Part shown: one piece after another, positions 1 through 7,291 of the stretch
How the letters are laid out: every line of letters starts with the position of its first letter
How positions within the stretch are numbered: position 1 is the first letter of the stretch
NCBI GenBank assembly: GCA_030540535.1
Contig: JAUNWB010000047.1
Span: forward strand, 1-8,391
From: Elusimicrobiales bacterium
Lineage (GTDB): Bacteria > Elusimicrobiota > Elusimicrobia > Elusimicrobiales > Elusimicrobiaceae
Reading direction: 5' to 3'
DNA length: 8,391 nucleotides
The notes under the pieces: model-generated
The model's input: the letters and a program-made list of their open reading frames with translations, nothing else
Told to the model about the DNA's origin: nothing
The model's database searches: none
Made by a program: the position numbers and the translations under genes

Positions 1-837
1 AAAGAAGACCCCAAAGGTGCCGACAAACGCTTTAACGAAGCCCTCAAAAAACAGGGCATGACGCTCAAACGCTACAAAGAAAAAATCAAAAAAGACGTAG
101 CCGTGCGCAAACTGATGGAAACGAAACTGAAAGAAAACGTCACCCCCGTGGAAGAAGCGGACGCCAAAGCTCTGTACGCCAACGTGGAAGCGGTAATGAA
201 AAACAACACCAAAAAAATCAAAGCGCTTGAAAAAGAAGACCCCATGAAACTCAAAGAAGCGCAGCTGATTGCCGCCAAACTTAAACAACTGACCGCAGAG
301 CAGGTGCGCATCGGACACATCTTTTTGGCCGCGCCCAAAGACATGAGCGCCGAAGACGTAAAGAAAAAAGAAGAACTTGCCAACCAAATTAAAAAAGAAA
401 TCGACAACGGCCTGGATTTTTCCTCCGCCGTGCGCAAATACACCGAAGAAAAAAATGCGTTGGCCTCCGGCGGCGACATGATTTTAATTAAAGGCGTCGC
501 CCCGAAAGAAATCGACGCGCAGGCGTTTACCCTCGCCGTCGGCAAAGTAAGCAAACCCATTAAAAGCGAAGTTGGGTTCCACATCATCAAAGTGAAAGAA
601 AAACGGGCCGAAAAATCTATTTCCTACGAAGACATCTCCCGCGACTTGGCCCAATACCTCGCCCAACAGCGCGTACAGCTGGCCATGGCCCAGTATATTG
701 AGCAGCTCTACAACAAAGCGGACGTAAAAATTACCCTTACGTTCGAATCGGACGAGCAGCCCGCGGAATCCGCCGCCAAAGTAAAGACGGACGCAAAAAA
801 AGCGGAAACCGCAGCCACGGACACAAAGAAAAAATAA
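1..837 (+). CDS. SurA-like periplasmic chaperone / parvulin peptidyl-prolyl isomerase, 5' end cut by the window
   Basis: The reading frame is open from the first base, so the gene starts before the window; 278 residues are visible and any signal peptide is missing. The first part (FNEALKKQG, then a Lys-rich helical stretch) looks like the end of a SurA N-terminal chaperone domain. A single parvulin rotamase domain follows at about visible residues 103-203: it opens with RIGHIFL, has the SGGD turn, and closes with F-x-L-x-x-G-x-V-S-x-P and GFHIIKV, the usual parvulin landmarks. After it comes a helical segment and a low-complexity Ala/Lys/Asp tail. Proteins of this family help outer-membrane proteins fold in the periplasm and isomerise X-Pro bonds. 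E. coli SurA has two parvulin domains; only one is seen here. The pdxA gene follows, as in the E. coli surA-pdxA order, which supports the SurA reading. A generic PrsA/PpiC-type isomerase remains possible. Confidence 0.85.
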   Translation, partial: KEDPKGADKRFNEALKKQGMTLKRYKEKIKKDVAVRKLMETKLKENVTPVEEADAKALYANVEAVMKNNTKKIKALEKEDPMKLKEAQLIAAKLKQLTAEQVRIGHIFLAAPKDMSAEDVKKKEELANQIKKEIDNGLDFSSAVRKYTEEKNALASGGDMILIKGVAPKEIDAQAFTLAVGKVSKPIKSEVGFHIIKVKEKRAEKSISYEDISRDLAQYLAQQRVQLAMAQYIEQLYNKADVKITLTFESDEQPAESAAKVKTDAKKAETAATDTKKK

Positions 838-877
838 ACCAAAACAAGGATAAAACGAAGTTTGTTCATTAGCAGTA

Positions 878-910
878 CCGGCAAAGAAAACTCCCACTTT
901 TCTTTGCCGG
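878..910 (+). terminator. Perfect 13-bp hairpin between the SurA-like gene and pdxA
   Basis: CCGGCAAAGAAAA (878-890) pairs perfectly with TTTTCTTTGCCGG (898-910) around a 7-nt loop (CTCCCAC). The GC pairs are at the base and the A/T pairs at the top, and only ATTT follows, so it is not a textbook intrinsic terminator. It may be a weak terminator, an mRNA-stabilising 3' end or a processing site separating the two genes. The structure is plain in the sequence; the role is inferred. Confidence 0.45.
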
Positions 911-926
911 ATTTAACGGACAAATT

Positions 927-1859
927 ATGAAACCCCTCGTATTTATATCAACCGGCGACCCTTTAGGGGTCGGGCCGGAAGTAACTGTTAAGGCTTTGAA
1001 AAACCCCCTCGTCCAACAAGCATGCCACCCGGTTCTTTTAGGAGAACCGTGTTCCCTGGCACGCGCCGGATTTACCGACCGTCTGGGCCGATTAATTAAC
1101 ATGGAAGCGTGTGAATGTTTGCAGGATGCCCAACCGGGCCCCACCCCGGCGGGAGGACTGATTTCTTTTAAAGCCTTGGAACTGGCGTGCCAAATGGCCG
1201 GGCAAACCGGCTGCTCGCTGGTTACGGCGCCCATCTCCAAACAGAGCTGGGCCATGGCCGGTATTCCCTACACCGGGCATACCGAATTTCTGCGCGAGAA
1301 AGCCGGAAAGAACGGCCTCATGATGTTCGTCAGCGGCCGGCTGCGCTGTGCGCTGGCCACGGAACATTTTGCCATTAAAGACGTAGCTTCCCTGCTTACC
1401 AAGCACCGCGTTTTCCATGCCGCGCGGGAATTTATCCAGGCGCTGGAAAAGCTGGGCATCAAGAATCCGCAAATTGCCTTGTGCGCGCTCAATCCGCACG
1501 CGGGCGATAACGGCAAGTTCGGCTCGGAAGAGCAAACATGTTTGGCGCCCGTCGTCCGCATGCTAAACCGCAAGAAAGTATGCGCCCACGGCCCGTTCCC
1601 GGCCGACAGCCTGTGGCTGGCCCACGCGCGCGGCCGTTACGACGGAGTACTCTGCATGTATCACGACCAGGCGCTCATGCCGCTTAAAATCGCCGCCAAG
1701 GAACCCATCGTACACGTAACGGCAGGTTTAAAATTCACCCGCACGTCCCCCACGCACGGAACGGCGTTTGATATTGCGGGAAAGAACCAGGCGGACGAGT
1801 CCAGCATGATTTCGGCTATTTTATTCGCCGCCGAGCGCAGTAAAAGACCTCAGATATAA
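927..1859 (+). CDS. pdxA: 4-hydroxythreonine-4-phosphate dehydrogenase PdxA
   Basis: The 310-residue product is cytosolic; E. coli PdxA has 329. The enzyme oxidises 4-phosphohydroxy-L-threonine with NAD(P)+; the product decarboxylates and is joined with deoxyxylulose 5-phosphate by PdxJ to form pyridoxine phosphate (the DXP-dependent vitamin B6 route). Family landmarks appear in order: STGDPLGVGPE at 8-18, TAPISK at 100-105, GHTEFL with metal ligand His118, NPHAGD with His191, YHDQALMPLK with His246, and TSPTHGTAFDIAG at 273-285. All three metal-binding histidines are therefore present. The ATG at 927 is preceded by a weak GGA six bases upstream and fits the family N-terminus. The gene lies after the SurA-like gene, as in E. 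coli, but it is followed by a terminator and not by rsmA. PdxA2-type paralogues acting on other phosphorylated hydroxy acids cannot be fully excluded. Confidence 0.95.
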   Translation: MKPLVFISTGDPLGVGPEVTVKALKNPLVQQACHPVLLGEPCSLARAGFTDRLGRLINMEACECLQDAQPGPTPAGGLISFKALELACQMAGQTGCSLVTAPISKQSWAMAGIPYTGHTEFLREKAGKNGLMMFVSGRLRCALATEHFAIKDVASLLTKHRVFHAAREFIQALEKLGIKNPQIALCALNPHAGDNGKFGSEEQTCLAPVVRMLNRKKVCAHGPFPADSLWLAHARGRYDGVLCMYHDQALMPLKIAAKEPIVHVTAGLKFTRTSPTHGTAFDIAGKNQADESSMISAILFAAERSKRPQI

Positions 1860-1870
1860 GCACTCTTACG

Positions 1871-1908
1871 AAAAAACTCCACGGAACAAATCCGTGGAGT
1901 TTTATTTT
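1871..1908. terminator. Bidirectional intrinsic terminator between pdxA and the first pilin gene
   Basis: ACTCCACGGA (1876-1885) pairs with TCCGTGGAGT (1891-1900) around the loop ACAAA, and the stem extends by AAA/TTT pairs. On the plus strand it is followed by TTTATTTT, and on the minus strand by six T (complement of the A run at 1871-1876). It can stop both pdxA transcription and the convergent pilin transcript that ends at 1930. Confidence 0.9.
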
Positions 1909-1929
1909 GTTAAATTTTAGAAAACTTTA

Positions 1930-2406
1930 TCATTCTATCCAGCAGTCGTCCTCTCCGCAAACAGAACGGCAAATAAGTTTGCCCATATCGGAATATCCCA
2001 CACAACGCGCACGGCCGCCATTATTGGCAACATTTAAATAAAATTTGTACTTAGCCACACGAGTGCCCCCTGGCGTAAATAAAGCTACGCTTACATCCCT
2101 TGCTCCTCCCTCCAGCCCATCGTACAAATCCAAAATAACGCGTCCCCCGCACCGATAATAATTTCCTCCCTCAAATTCTTGACAACCAGCCGGGACATTC
2201 ACATCCAAATCGGCAAAGGAAACAGGATACTGTCCATTTGCCATATAATATACTTCCGCCGCTTCTTTTAGTGTTTTGGCAAACGGAACGTAAGAGAATA
2301 ATCTGCTTTTCTCTACCGCTTTTGTATACTGCGGGAGCGCAACGGCAGATAAAATACCGATAATTAAGACCACAACTAACAACTCTATCAGCGTAAAGCC
2401 TTTCAT
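1930..2406 (-). CDS. Type IV pilin-like / pseudopilin protein (pilin A)
   Basis: The 158-residue prepilin has a very short leader (MKG). It is followed by the class III signal FTLIELL with Glu at mature position 5 and a hydrophobic helix, then LPQYTKAVEKSR. Prepilin peptidase should cut after the Gly and N-methylate Phe1. The subunit would assemble into a type IV pilus or type II secretion pseudopilus. The globular part has six cysteines, the last three in LICRSVCGEDDCWIE; the pilin at 7748-8227 has the same six-Cys layout (QLCRSICGADECWVK), so these two form a subfamily. I chose the ATG at 2404-2406 because AGGGG lies 8 nt upstream (2415-2419) and the methionine directly precedes KGF. The frame stays open to 2622, but that extension only translates repeat DNA. 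No assembly genes are nearby, so which machine uses it is unknown. Confidence 0.88.
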   Translation of the reverse strand: MKGFTLIELLVVVLIIGILSAVALPQYTKAVEKSRLFSYVPFAKTLKEAAEVYYMANGQYPVSFADLDVNVPAGCQEFEGGNYYRCGGRVILDLYDGLEGGARDVSVALFTPGGTRVAKYKFYLNVANNGGRARCVGYSDMGKLICRSVCGEDDCWIE

Positions 2407-2428
2407 TTCCGTTTCCCCTGTCAAAAAA

Positions 2429-2518
2429 GTCATCCTGAGAGGTTCCTGTTCAGGATCTCCCTTTTTGAAAGGAGAAAACACACAAGGGATATTCCGCGCA
2501 GGGACATTACAGGATGAC
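2429..2518. repeat. Palindromic element a, 90 bp, upstream of pilin A
   Basis: The ends are a perfect inverted repeat: GTCATCCTG (2429-2437) and CAGGATGAC (2510-2518). Inside, ATCCTGA (2432-2438) can instead pair with TCAGGAT (2450-2456). This places GTC at the foot of a hairpin, the same plan as elements at 7170-7280, 7334-7423 and 8270-8348. A smaller hairpin (CTCC/GGAG) lies near 2457-2474. No protein is encoded. It ends 22 bp before the pilin A start codon, so it forms part of the 5' untranslated or promoter region. Confidence 0.65.
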
Positions 2519-2525
2519 CCCAGTT

Positions 2526-2610
2526 TATCAAAAAAAAAAAACGGGTCAAGGCCTTCCAGGCCGCGGAGATTGTCCGCACTCTTTTGACTAATGGAGCCAC
2601 ACTGTTTTAG
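2526..2610 (-). repeat. 85-bp repeat, copy 1: three-way-junction fold plus T12 tract
   Basis: This stretch matches 7467-7551 at 84 of 85 positions (C at 2602 against T at 7543), including exactly twelve A on the plus strand. Read on the minus (pilin) strand, GTCAA/TTGAC (2584-2588 with 2545-2549) closes a junction holding two hairpins. These are GCGGA-CAATC-TCCGC (2563-2577) and GGCCT-GGA-AGGCC (2550-2562), stacked without gaps. CCG and twelve T come next. This could be a terminator-like RNA, an attenuator upstream of the pilin, or part of a mobile repeat. The frame is open through it, but the peptide gives no sign of being a real protein. Confidence 0.75.
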
Positions 2611-2650
2611 ACAGGCCGCCATCTGCCAACAGACAAGCCCGGCGAACCTG

Positions 2651-2694
2651 CCCGAAATCCCGCAAAAATCTCCCGAAATCCGTCTTAAATCGGG
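2651..2694 (+). promoter_or_regulatory. Possible operator: paired CCCGAAATCC direct repeats upstream of birA
   Basis: CCCGAAATCC occurs at 2651-2660 and again at 2672-2681, 21 bp apart (two helical turns). A partial inverted half-site AAATCGGG is at 2687-2694. They lie 25-70 bp upstream of a -10-like sequence of the birA-oad operon. The spacing suits a dimeric regulator binding one face of the DNA, but the repeats could be accidental and no regulator can be named. Confidence 0.3.
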
Positions 2695-2717
2695 CCCCTT
2701 TTATCCCTTTATTTTGT

Positions 2718-2723
2718 TACAAT
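2718..2723 (+). promoter_or_regulatory. Putative -10 box of the birA-oadGAB operon
   Basis: TACAAT lies six bases before the birA ATG. A transcript starting the usual 6-7 bases downstream would begin at or next to the start codon, giving a leaderless mRNA. No good -35 box is seen at 2694-2701, so the call is weak. Confidence 0.35.
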
Positions 2724-2729
2724 AAAGGT

Positions 2730-3434
2730 ATGCAGCCGCCTATTCATTTTGAGGAGCTGGACTCCACCATCACCTATTTAAAAAACAACCGCGCAGACCT
2801 GCCGCACGGCACCGCCGTATATGCCGACCGGCAAACCGCCGGACGCGGGCGTTTCAACCGCAAATGGGTATCACAGGAAGGCGGGCTTTATCTTTCCATT
2901 CTCTTAAAACCCAAAGACACCCGTTTTTTAGCCAACCTCACGCAACTAATGGCCGTTTCCGTCTGCCACGCGCTCGAAGAATTGGGGGCAGACCCCAAAA
3001 TCAAATGGCCCAACGACGTACAGGTAAACGCGCAAAAAATCTGCGGCATTCTAAGCGAAGCCGTCACCGAAAAAGGCCGCCTGGAAGCCGTGGTGGTAGG
3101 CGCGGGCGTAAACGTGGCGCAGGAAGGGCTTGATAAAATCGACCAGCCCGCCACCTCGCTTAAAGAACTGGGCATCAACACCACCAAAGAACGCGTACTG
3201 GACCTGGTGCTTGAATTTTTCTGGCGGGACTATCCCGCCCTGTCCGCAAGCGGATTTAAAACCATCCGGCCCGATTTTTTAAAACGCTTTGCCGCGCTTG
3301 GCAAAGAAGTAACCGTTAAAAACGGCGAAAAAACGATTTTCGGCACGGCGGAGGACGTGTCCCCCAACGGGACGCTCATCCTGCGCACCGCCTCGGGCCC
3401 GGAAGAAATCTATATAGGAGACTTGATTGTATGA
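2730..3434 (+). CDS. birA: Biotin--protein ligase (class I BirA, no DNA-binding domain)
   Basis: The 234-residue cytosolic enzyme activates biotin with ATP to biotinyl-AMP and transfers it to a lysine of biotin carrier domains. Family motifs are clear: the adenylate-binding loop GRGRFNRKW at 38-46, KWPND at 92-96, KICGILSE at 103-110 (catalytic-region Lys103) and GAGVNV at 124-129. A small SH3-like C-terminal domain follows from about 190. The N-terminal winged helix of E. coli BirA is absent, so it cannot itself be the biotin-operon repressor. The only sensible start is the ATG at 2730; the nearest SD-like AAGG ends one base before it, too close for normal use. The stop codon overlaps the oadG start (ATGA, 3431-3434), indicating translational coupling. 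The obvious client is OadA, two genes downstream. Confidence 0.93.
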   Translation: MQPPIHFEELDSTITYLKNNRADLPHGTAVYADRQTAGRGRFNRKWVSQEGGLYLSILLKPKDTRFLANLTQLMAVSVCHALEELGADPKIKWPNDVQVNAQKICGILSEAVTEKGRLEAVVVGAGVNVAQEGLDKIDQPATSLKELGINTTKERVLDLVLEFFWRDYPALSASGFKTIRPDFLKRFAALGKEVTVKNGEKTIFGTAEDVSPNGTLILRTASGPEEIYIGDLIV

Positions 3435-3646
3435 GTGCAGACAACTTACTTATGCAGGCAGCCAACATTACCGTTATCGGCATGCTGGTTGTGTTTGCGT
3501 TTCTGATCATATTGGTCGGAATCGTAAAAGTATTGGGAACATTGGTCCAAGTAATGGAAAAATACTTCCCGCAGGACACCCAGGGGGACGACGGCGCGCT
3601 GCTGGCCGTAGCTATCGCCGCCGCAAAAAGATTTCAGGGCAAATAA
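3431..3646 (+). CDS. oadG: Oxaloacetate decarboxylase gamma subunit (OadG-like membrane anchor)
   Basis: This 71-residue protein has one strong membrane segment at about residues 14-37 (ITVIGMLVVFAFLIILVGIV), a short N-terminus and a polar tail ending in AAAKRFQGK. Size, single N-terminal membrane helix and position before the alpha and beta subunits fit the sodium-pump decarboxylase gamma family, whose members tether the alpha subunit to the beta subunit and help assembly. Sequence conservation in this family is low, so the call leans on context. AGGAG at 3416-3420 is ten bases before the ATG, which overlaps the birA stop. The metal-binding C-terminal His tail known from Klebsiella OadG is not evident; the tail here is short. 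Confidence 0.82.
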   Translation: MSADNLLMQAANITVIGMLVVFAFLIILVGIVKVLGTLVQVMEKYFPQDTQGDDGALLAVAIAAAKRFQGK

Positions 3647-3663
3647 TTTAACAGAGGATAACT

Positions 3664-5466
3664 ATGAAAAAAATTAACTTTATGCTGACTGCGTTCCGCG
3701 ACGGCTTCCAGTCCGTCTACGGTGCGCGCGTACTTACCAAAGACTTTATGCCGGCCGTAGAAGCGGCCCGCCACGCCGGAATCACCCACATGGAATTTGG
3801 CGGCGGCGCGCGTTTCCAGGCGCTCTTTTTCTACTGCAACGAAAACGCCTTTGACATGATGGATACCTTCCGCAAAACCGCCGGGCCGGACGCCAACCTG
3901 CAAACCCTCGCCCGCGGCGTAAACGTGGTGGGGTTGGAAAGCCAGTCTTCCGACGTTATCAAAGCCCACGCCCAGCTGTTTAAAAAACACGGCACCACCA
4001 CCATCCGCAACTTTGACGCGCTCAACGACGTAAACAACCTGATTTATTCCGGCCAGTGCATTCACGACGCGGGACTGAAACACGAAGTCTGCGTGACCAT
4101 GATGTCTTTAGCCCCGGGCTGGGACCCCACCGGTAAAATCCATACCGAAGAATTTTACGAAAAAGTCCTGCGCGATATTTTAAAATCCGGCGTTCCGTTT
4201 GATTCCGTCTGCTTCAAAGACGCGTCCGGCACCTCTACGCCGCACACCGTCGGCAAAACGATTGCCATGGCGCGCAGAATCCTGCCCGAAGGCACCAAAA
4301 TAGTGTTCCACACGCACGAAACGGCGGGCAACTCCATCGCCTGTTGCCTGGAAGCCATTAAAGCGGGCGCGGACTCGCTGGACCTCTCCATGCAGCCCAC
4401 TTCCGGCGGCACCTGCCAGCCCGATATTTTGACGATGTGGCAAGCCTTGCGCGGCACCGAATACACCTTAGACATCGACCCCAAGAAAATCCAGGAAGCC
4501 GAAAACGTATTCCAAGATTGCATGAGCAAATACTTTCTGCCGCCCGAAGCCACCGCGGTCAACCCGATTATCCCGTTCTCTCCGCTGCCCGGCGGCGCGC
4601 TGACGGCCAATACCCAAATGATGCGCGATAACGGCACTTTCGACAAATTCCCCGAAGTGGTAAAAGCCATGGGCGAATGCGTTAAACTCGGCGGTTTCGG
4701 CACGTCCGTCACCCCGGTTTCCCAGTTCTATTTCCAGCAGGCGTACAGCAACGTAATGTCCGGTCCGTGGAAAAAAATTACCCCCGGCTACGGCAAAATG
4801 GTGTTGGGCTACTTCGGCAAAACGCCCGTGGAACCCGACCCGGAAGTGGTGAAAATCGCCAGCGAACAGCTGGGACTGGAACCCACCACCAAAACGCCGC
4901 TTGAACTCAACGATGCGGACCCGAAAAAAGGCCTCAAAGCCGCGGAAGCCAAACTCAAAGAAGCCGGCCTGCCGGTAACGGAAGAAAACACGTTTATCGT
5001 GGCCACCTGCGCCGACAAAGGGCTCCTGTTCCTCAAAGGCGAAGCCAAAGTAAACGGCATCCGCTGGGCGGCCGACGTGAAAAAAGCCGAATGCGCCAAA
5101 GCCGAAAACGGCCCCGTCAAAGTAACCGTGGAAGGCAAAGCGTACGAAGTAACCTTTGAAAACGACACCACCGCCGTCGTCAACGGCAAACGCTACACGG
5201 TGGGGGCCGCCGCGGGCGAAGCCAAAGCCGCCGCTCCGGCCGCTTCTAACGGTGCGGGCGCGACGGTCACCTCCCCCATGCCGGGCGCGGTGCTGCGCTT
5301 GAGCGTAAAAGAAGGCGACCGCGTGAGCGAAGGGCAGGAAATCGTCGTAATGGAAGCCATGAAAATGGAAACCCCCGTTTCCGCCCCGGCTTCCGGCGTG
5401 ATTCACTTCCTCGTCAAACAAGGCGACCAGGTGCAAACCGGCCACGCGCTTGCGGAAATTAAATAG
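3664..5466 (+). CDS. oadA: Oxaloacetate decarboxylase alpha subunit (carboxyltransferase + biotin carrier)
   Basis: The 600-residue cytosolic subunit transfers the carboxyl group of oxaloacetate to its own biotin, releasing pyruvate. The order is a TIM-barrel carboxyltransferase (about 1-280), the PYC/OADA conserved domain (to about 480), an Ala-rich flexible linker (about 513-532) and a biotinyl domain (about 533-600). Likely metal ligands are Asp13 in FRDGFQS, Lys185 in CFKDASG (carbamylated in the family), and His216 and His218 in FHTHET. The biotin site is EAMKMET with Lys567. The common N-terminal motif DTTLRDAHQS reads [10 protein letters not shown] here: the metal Asp and the Gln are kept, but His is replaced by Phe. 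AGAGG lies six bases before the ATG. A pyruvate carboxylase B subunit has the same domains; the adjacent gamma and beta genes decide for the Na+ pump. Confidence 0.93.
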   Translation: MKKINFMLTAFRDGFQSVYGARVLTKDFMPAVEAARHAGITHMEFGGGARFQALFFYCNENAFDMMDTFRKTAGPDANLQTLARGVNVVGLESQSSDVIKAHAQLFKKHGTTTIRNFDALNDVNNLIYSGQCIHDAGLKHEVCVTMMSLAPGWDPTGKIHTEEFYEKVLRDILKSGVPFDSVCFKDASGTSTPHTVGKTIAMARRILPEGTKIVFHTHETAGNSIACCLEAIKAGADSLDLSMQPTSGGTCQPDILTMWQALRGTEYTLDIDPKKIQEAENVFQDCMSKYFLPPEATAVNPIIPFSPLPGGALTANTQMMRDNGTFDKFPEVVKAMGECVKLGGFGTSVTPVSQFYFQQAYSNVMSGPWKKITPGYGKMVLGYFGKTPVEPDPEVVKIASEQLGLEPTTKTPLELNDADPKKGLKAAEAKLKEAGLPVTEENTFIVATCADKGLLFLKGEAKVNGIRWAADVKKAECAKAENGPVKVTVEGKAYEVTFENDTTAVVNGKRYTVGAAAGEAKAAAPAASNGAGATVTSPMPGAVLRLSVKEGDRVSEGQEIVVMEAMKMETPVSAPASGVIHFLVKQGDQVQTGHALAEIK

Positions 5467-5477
5467 AGGCAACGTCT

Positions 5478-6644
5478 ATGGATATTTTACAAGCGTTAAA
5501 CCAAATCTGGCAGACCACGGGTCTGTACTCCATCACCTGGCAGCAAGGCGTTATGCTGGCCGTATGCTGTTTCCTGTTATGGCTGGGCATCAAAAAGCAG
5601 TTTGAACCGCTCCTGCTGGTTCCGATTGCTTTCGGCGGCCTCTTGGCCAACATCCCCATGCCTCCGGGCGAAGCGATTGCCGGCCCCGCGGGTTTCTTGG
5701 GCATTATTTTTAACTTCGGTATTAACACCGGGCTGTTCCCGCTGTTCATCTTTATGGCCGTGGGCGCGATGACGGATTTCGGTCCGCTGATTGCCAACCC
5801 GAAAATGGCCCTTTTGGGCGGCGCGGCGCAGTTTGGTATTTTTGCCACGCTGATTGGCGCGATTGCGCTGTCTTACGTCCACTTTGGGGACGTACAGCCC
5901 TTTGCGTTCGGCCTTAAAGAAGCGGCCTCCATCGGCATTATCGGCGGCGCGGACGGCCCGACGTCCATTTACTTAACGTCGCGCCTGGCGCCCGATTTGC
6001 TCGGGGCCATCGCCGTGGCGGCGTATTCGTACATGGCGTTGGTACCGATTATCCAGCCGCCCATTATGAAGCTGCTCACCACGGACGCGGAACGCAAAAT
6101 CCGCATGACGCAGACGCGCCCCGTTTCCAAACGCGAGAAAATCCTGTTCCCGCTGGTGATTCTGCTGCTCTGCGCGCTTTTACTTCCCTCGGCCGCGCCC
6201 TTAATCGGCGCGCTGACGTTCGGCAACCTGGTAAAAGAATCCGGCGTGGCGGAACGCTTGTCCAAAACGCTCCAAAACGAGTTCTGCAACATCGTTACCA
6301 TTCTGTTGGGCTTGTCCGTAGGTTCCAAACTGCAGGCTGACCACTTTTTGGTAACGGAAACGCTGGGCATTTTGGTGCTGGGCATTATCGCGTTCTCGGT
6401 GGCGACGGCTTCCGGCGTACTCTTGGCTAAACTGATGAACTGCTTCAGCAAAACCAAAATCAATCCGCTTATCGGTTCGGCGGGCGTATCGGCGGTGCCG
6501 ATGGCCGCGCGCGTATCCAATAAAGTGGGTTTGGAATACGACAAGCAAAACTACCTGCTGATGCATGCCATGGGCCCGAACGTGGCCGGCGTAATCGGCA
6601 GCGCGGTGGCGGCGGGCGTACTGCTCTCCCTGCTTGGCAAATAA
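5478..6644 (+). CDS. oadB: Oxaloacetate decarboxylase beta subunit (Na+-pumping carboxybiotin decarboxylase)
   Basis: The 388-residue polytopic inner-membrane protein decarboxylates carboxybiotin on OadA and couples this to export of Na+, consuming a periplasmic proton. The hallmarks are [13 protein letters not shown] with Asp159, [18 protein letters not shown] starting at Asn329, and [19 protein letters not shown] near 362-380. The residues I recall as functionally important in Klebsiella OadB (Asp203, Tyr229, Asn373, Gly377, Ser382, Arg389) all have counterparts at a constant offset of 44: Asp159, Tyr185, Asn329, Gly333, Ser338 and Arg345. The gene is thus collinear with a shorter N-terminus, and the pump site is intact. 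GAGG at 5466-5469 lies 8 nt before the ATG and overlaps the last base of the oadA stop. Glutaconyl- or methylmalonyl-CoA decarboxylase beta subunits are close homologues; the OadA neighbour favours oxaloacetate. Confidence 0.94.
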   Translation: MDILQALNQIWQTTGLYSITWQQGVMLAVCCFLLWLGIKKQFEPLLLVPIAFGGLLANIPMPPGEAIAGPAGFLGIIFNFGINTGLFPLFIFMAVGAMTDFGPLIANPKMALLGGAAQFGIFATLIGAIALSYVHFGDVQPFAFGLKEAASIGIIGGADGPTSIYLTSRLAPDLLGAIAVAAYSYMALVPIIQPPIMKLLTTDAERKIRMTQTRPVSKREKILFPLVILLLCALLLPSAAPLIGALTFGNLVKESGVAERLSKTLQNEFCNIVTILLGLSVGSKLQADHFLVTETLGILVLGIIAFSVATASGVLLAKLMNCFSKTKINPLIGSAGVSAVPMAARVSNKVGLEYDKQNYLLMHAMGPNVAGVIGSAVAAGVLLSLLGK

Positions 6645-6657
6645 GTTTTAGCAACAC

Positions 6658-6688
6658 AAAACCCCCGCTCCAAGAGCGGGGGTTTTTT
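6658..6688. terminator. Strong intrinsic terminator after oadB
   Basis: CCCCCGCTC (6662-6670) pairs with GAGCGGGGG (6674-6682) around the loop CAA, followed by six T. Four A precede the stem, so the minus strand reads four T after it, and it probably also ends the convergent pilin transcript whose stop codon is at 6701-6703. Confidence 0.95.
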
Positions 6689-6700
6689 ATTACGGCAATT

Positions 6701-7291
6701 CTATTTCGTCGTAAAACCCGTCAAAGATTCACACACCCCCGGAACTTTGCTGGAACATTTTATTTGCCCCGCATTGGCCCGGGAATAATCCAAATACCAA
6801 GAGATAACGGTACTGGAATTTTTGGTTGAGGAACAAGCCTCCTCTTTCCCCACGGAAGCGTAAATGGAGTCGGAAGAGAATTTCTCCCCTCCGTTATAGT
6901 TAAAACACGCATTCCCGCAATTTAATTGCCCTGATGCTTCCGCATTACAACCCGATATATTAATATCTAAATCCGCCACCGAATCGTTAGGATATACGCC
7001 GTTAGCCAAGTAATACATTTCCAACGAATCTTTCAGCGTACGCAAATTAGGCATTAACGCCATGATACGGCTTTTTTCTACCGCCTTTTGATACTGCGGC
7101 AGCGCAACAGCGGACAGGATTCCGATAATTAAGACGACGACTAAGAGTTCTATAAGCGTAAAACCTTTAGCCGTATCGTCATCCCGGCCGTGGAGCCGGG
7201 ATCCAGTCTGTTTATTAGGTTGTATTCTTATTTGATATGGATGCTGAAATGGCGACCCGCAGGGTTTCAGCTTGACGGCATTTTGATACAT
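6701..7291 (-). CDS. Type IV pilin-like protein with a repeat element in its leader peptide (pilin B)
   Basis: The 196-residue product reads MYQN, then 37 residues encoded by a palindromic repeat (7170-7280), then KG|FTLIELL with Glu5, the hydrophobic helix and LPQYQKAVEKSR. The paralogue at 7748-8227 reads MYQN directly joined to KGF, so the 37 residues are an in-frame insertion and the leader becomes 43 residues instead of 6. Cleavage after Gly would still give a normal mature pilin of 153 residues. I chose the ATG at 7289-7291 because AGGGGGAGG lies just upstream (7296-7304). No in-frame start lies between the insert and KGF; an ATG in the repeat near 7181 is in another frame. The globular domain has six cysteines in a layout different from pilins A and C. 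If translation cannot cross the insert, the gene would be silent. Confidence 0.82.
   Translation of the reverse strand: MYQNAVKLKPCGSPFQHPYQIRIQPNKQTGSRLHGRDDDTAKGFTLIELLVVVLIIGILSAVALPQYQKAVEKSRIMALMPNLRTLKDSLEMYYLANGVYPNDSVADLDINISGCNAEASGQLNCGNACFNYNGGEKFSSDSIYASVGKEEACSSTKNSSTVISWYLDYSRANAGQIKCSSKVPGVCESLTGFTTK
7170..7280. repeat. Palindromic element b, 111 bp, inserted within the pilin B leader codons
   Basis: Comparing the two pilin starts (7161-7291 against 8208-8227) shows the same flanks, CCTTTA and TTTTGATACAT, with 111 extra bases here. The ends are GCCGT and ACGGC. Two hairpins are present: ATCCCGGC/GCCGGGAT (7181-7188 with 7195-7202), with GTC at its foot, and GCTGAAA/TTTCAGC (7243-7249 with 7265-7271) topped by CCC-GCA-GGG. 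There is no target duplication beyond possibly one A. The length is 37 codons, and the minus strand has no stop in the pilin frame. Confidence 0.85.

Noticed and set aside
2407..2622. N-terminal extension of pilin A by 72 residues
   Set aside because: The extension translates palindromic element a and the 85-bp repeat. MKGFTL has its own Shine-Dalgarno at 2415-2419 and gives a normal prepilin.
4468..5472. Long minus-strand open frame (334 codons) opposite oadA
   Set aside because: It is antisense to a clearly conserved gene, rich in Phe, Gly and His as expected from the GC-skewed codons of oadA, and has no recognisable domain.
7170..7280. Element b as a complete insertion sequence
   Set aside because: It is 111 bp, encodes no transposase and shows no target duplication of typical length; a non-autonomous palindromic element fits better.
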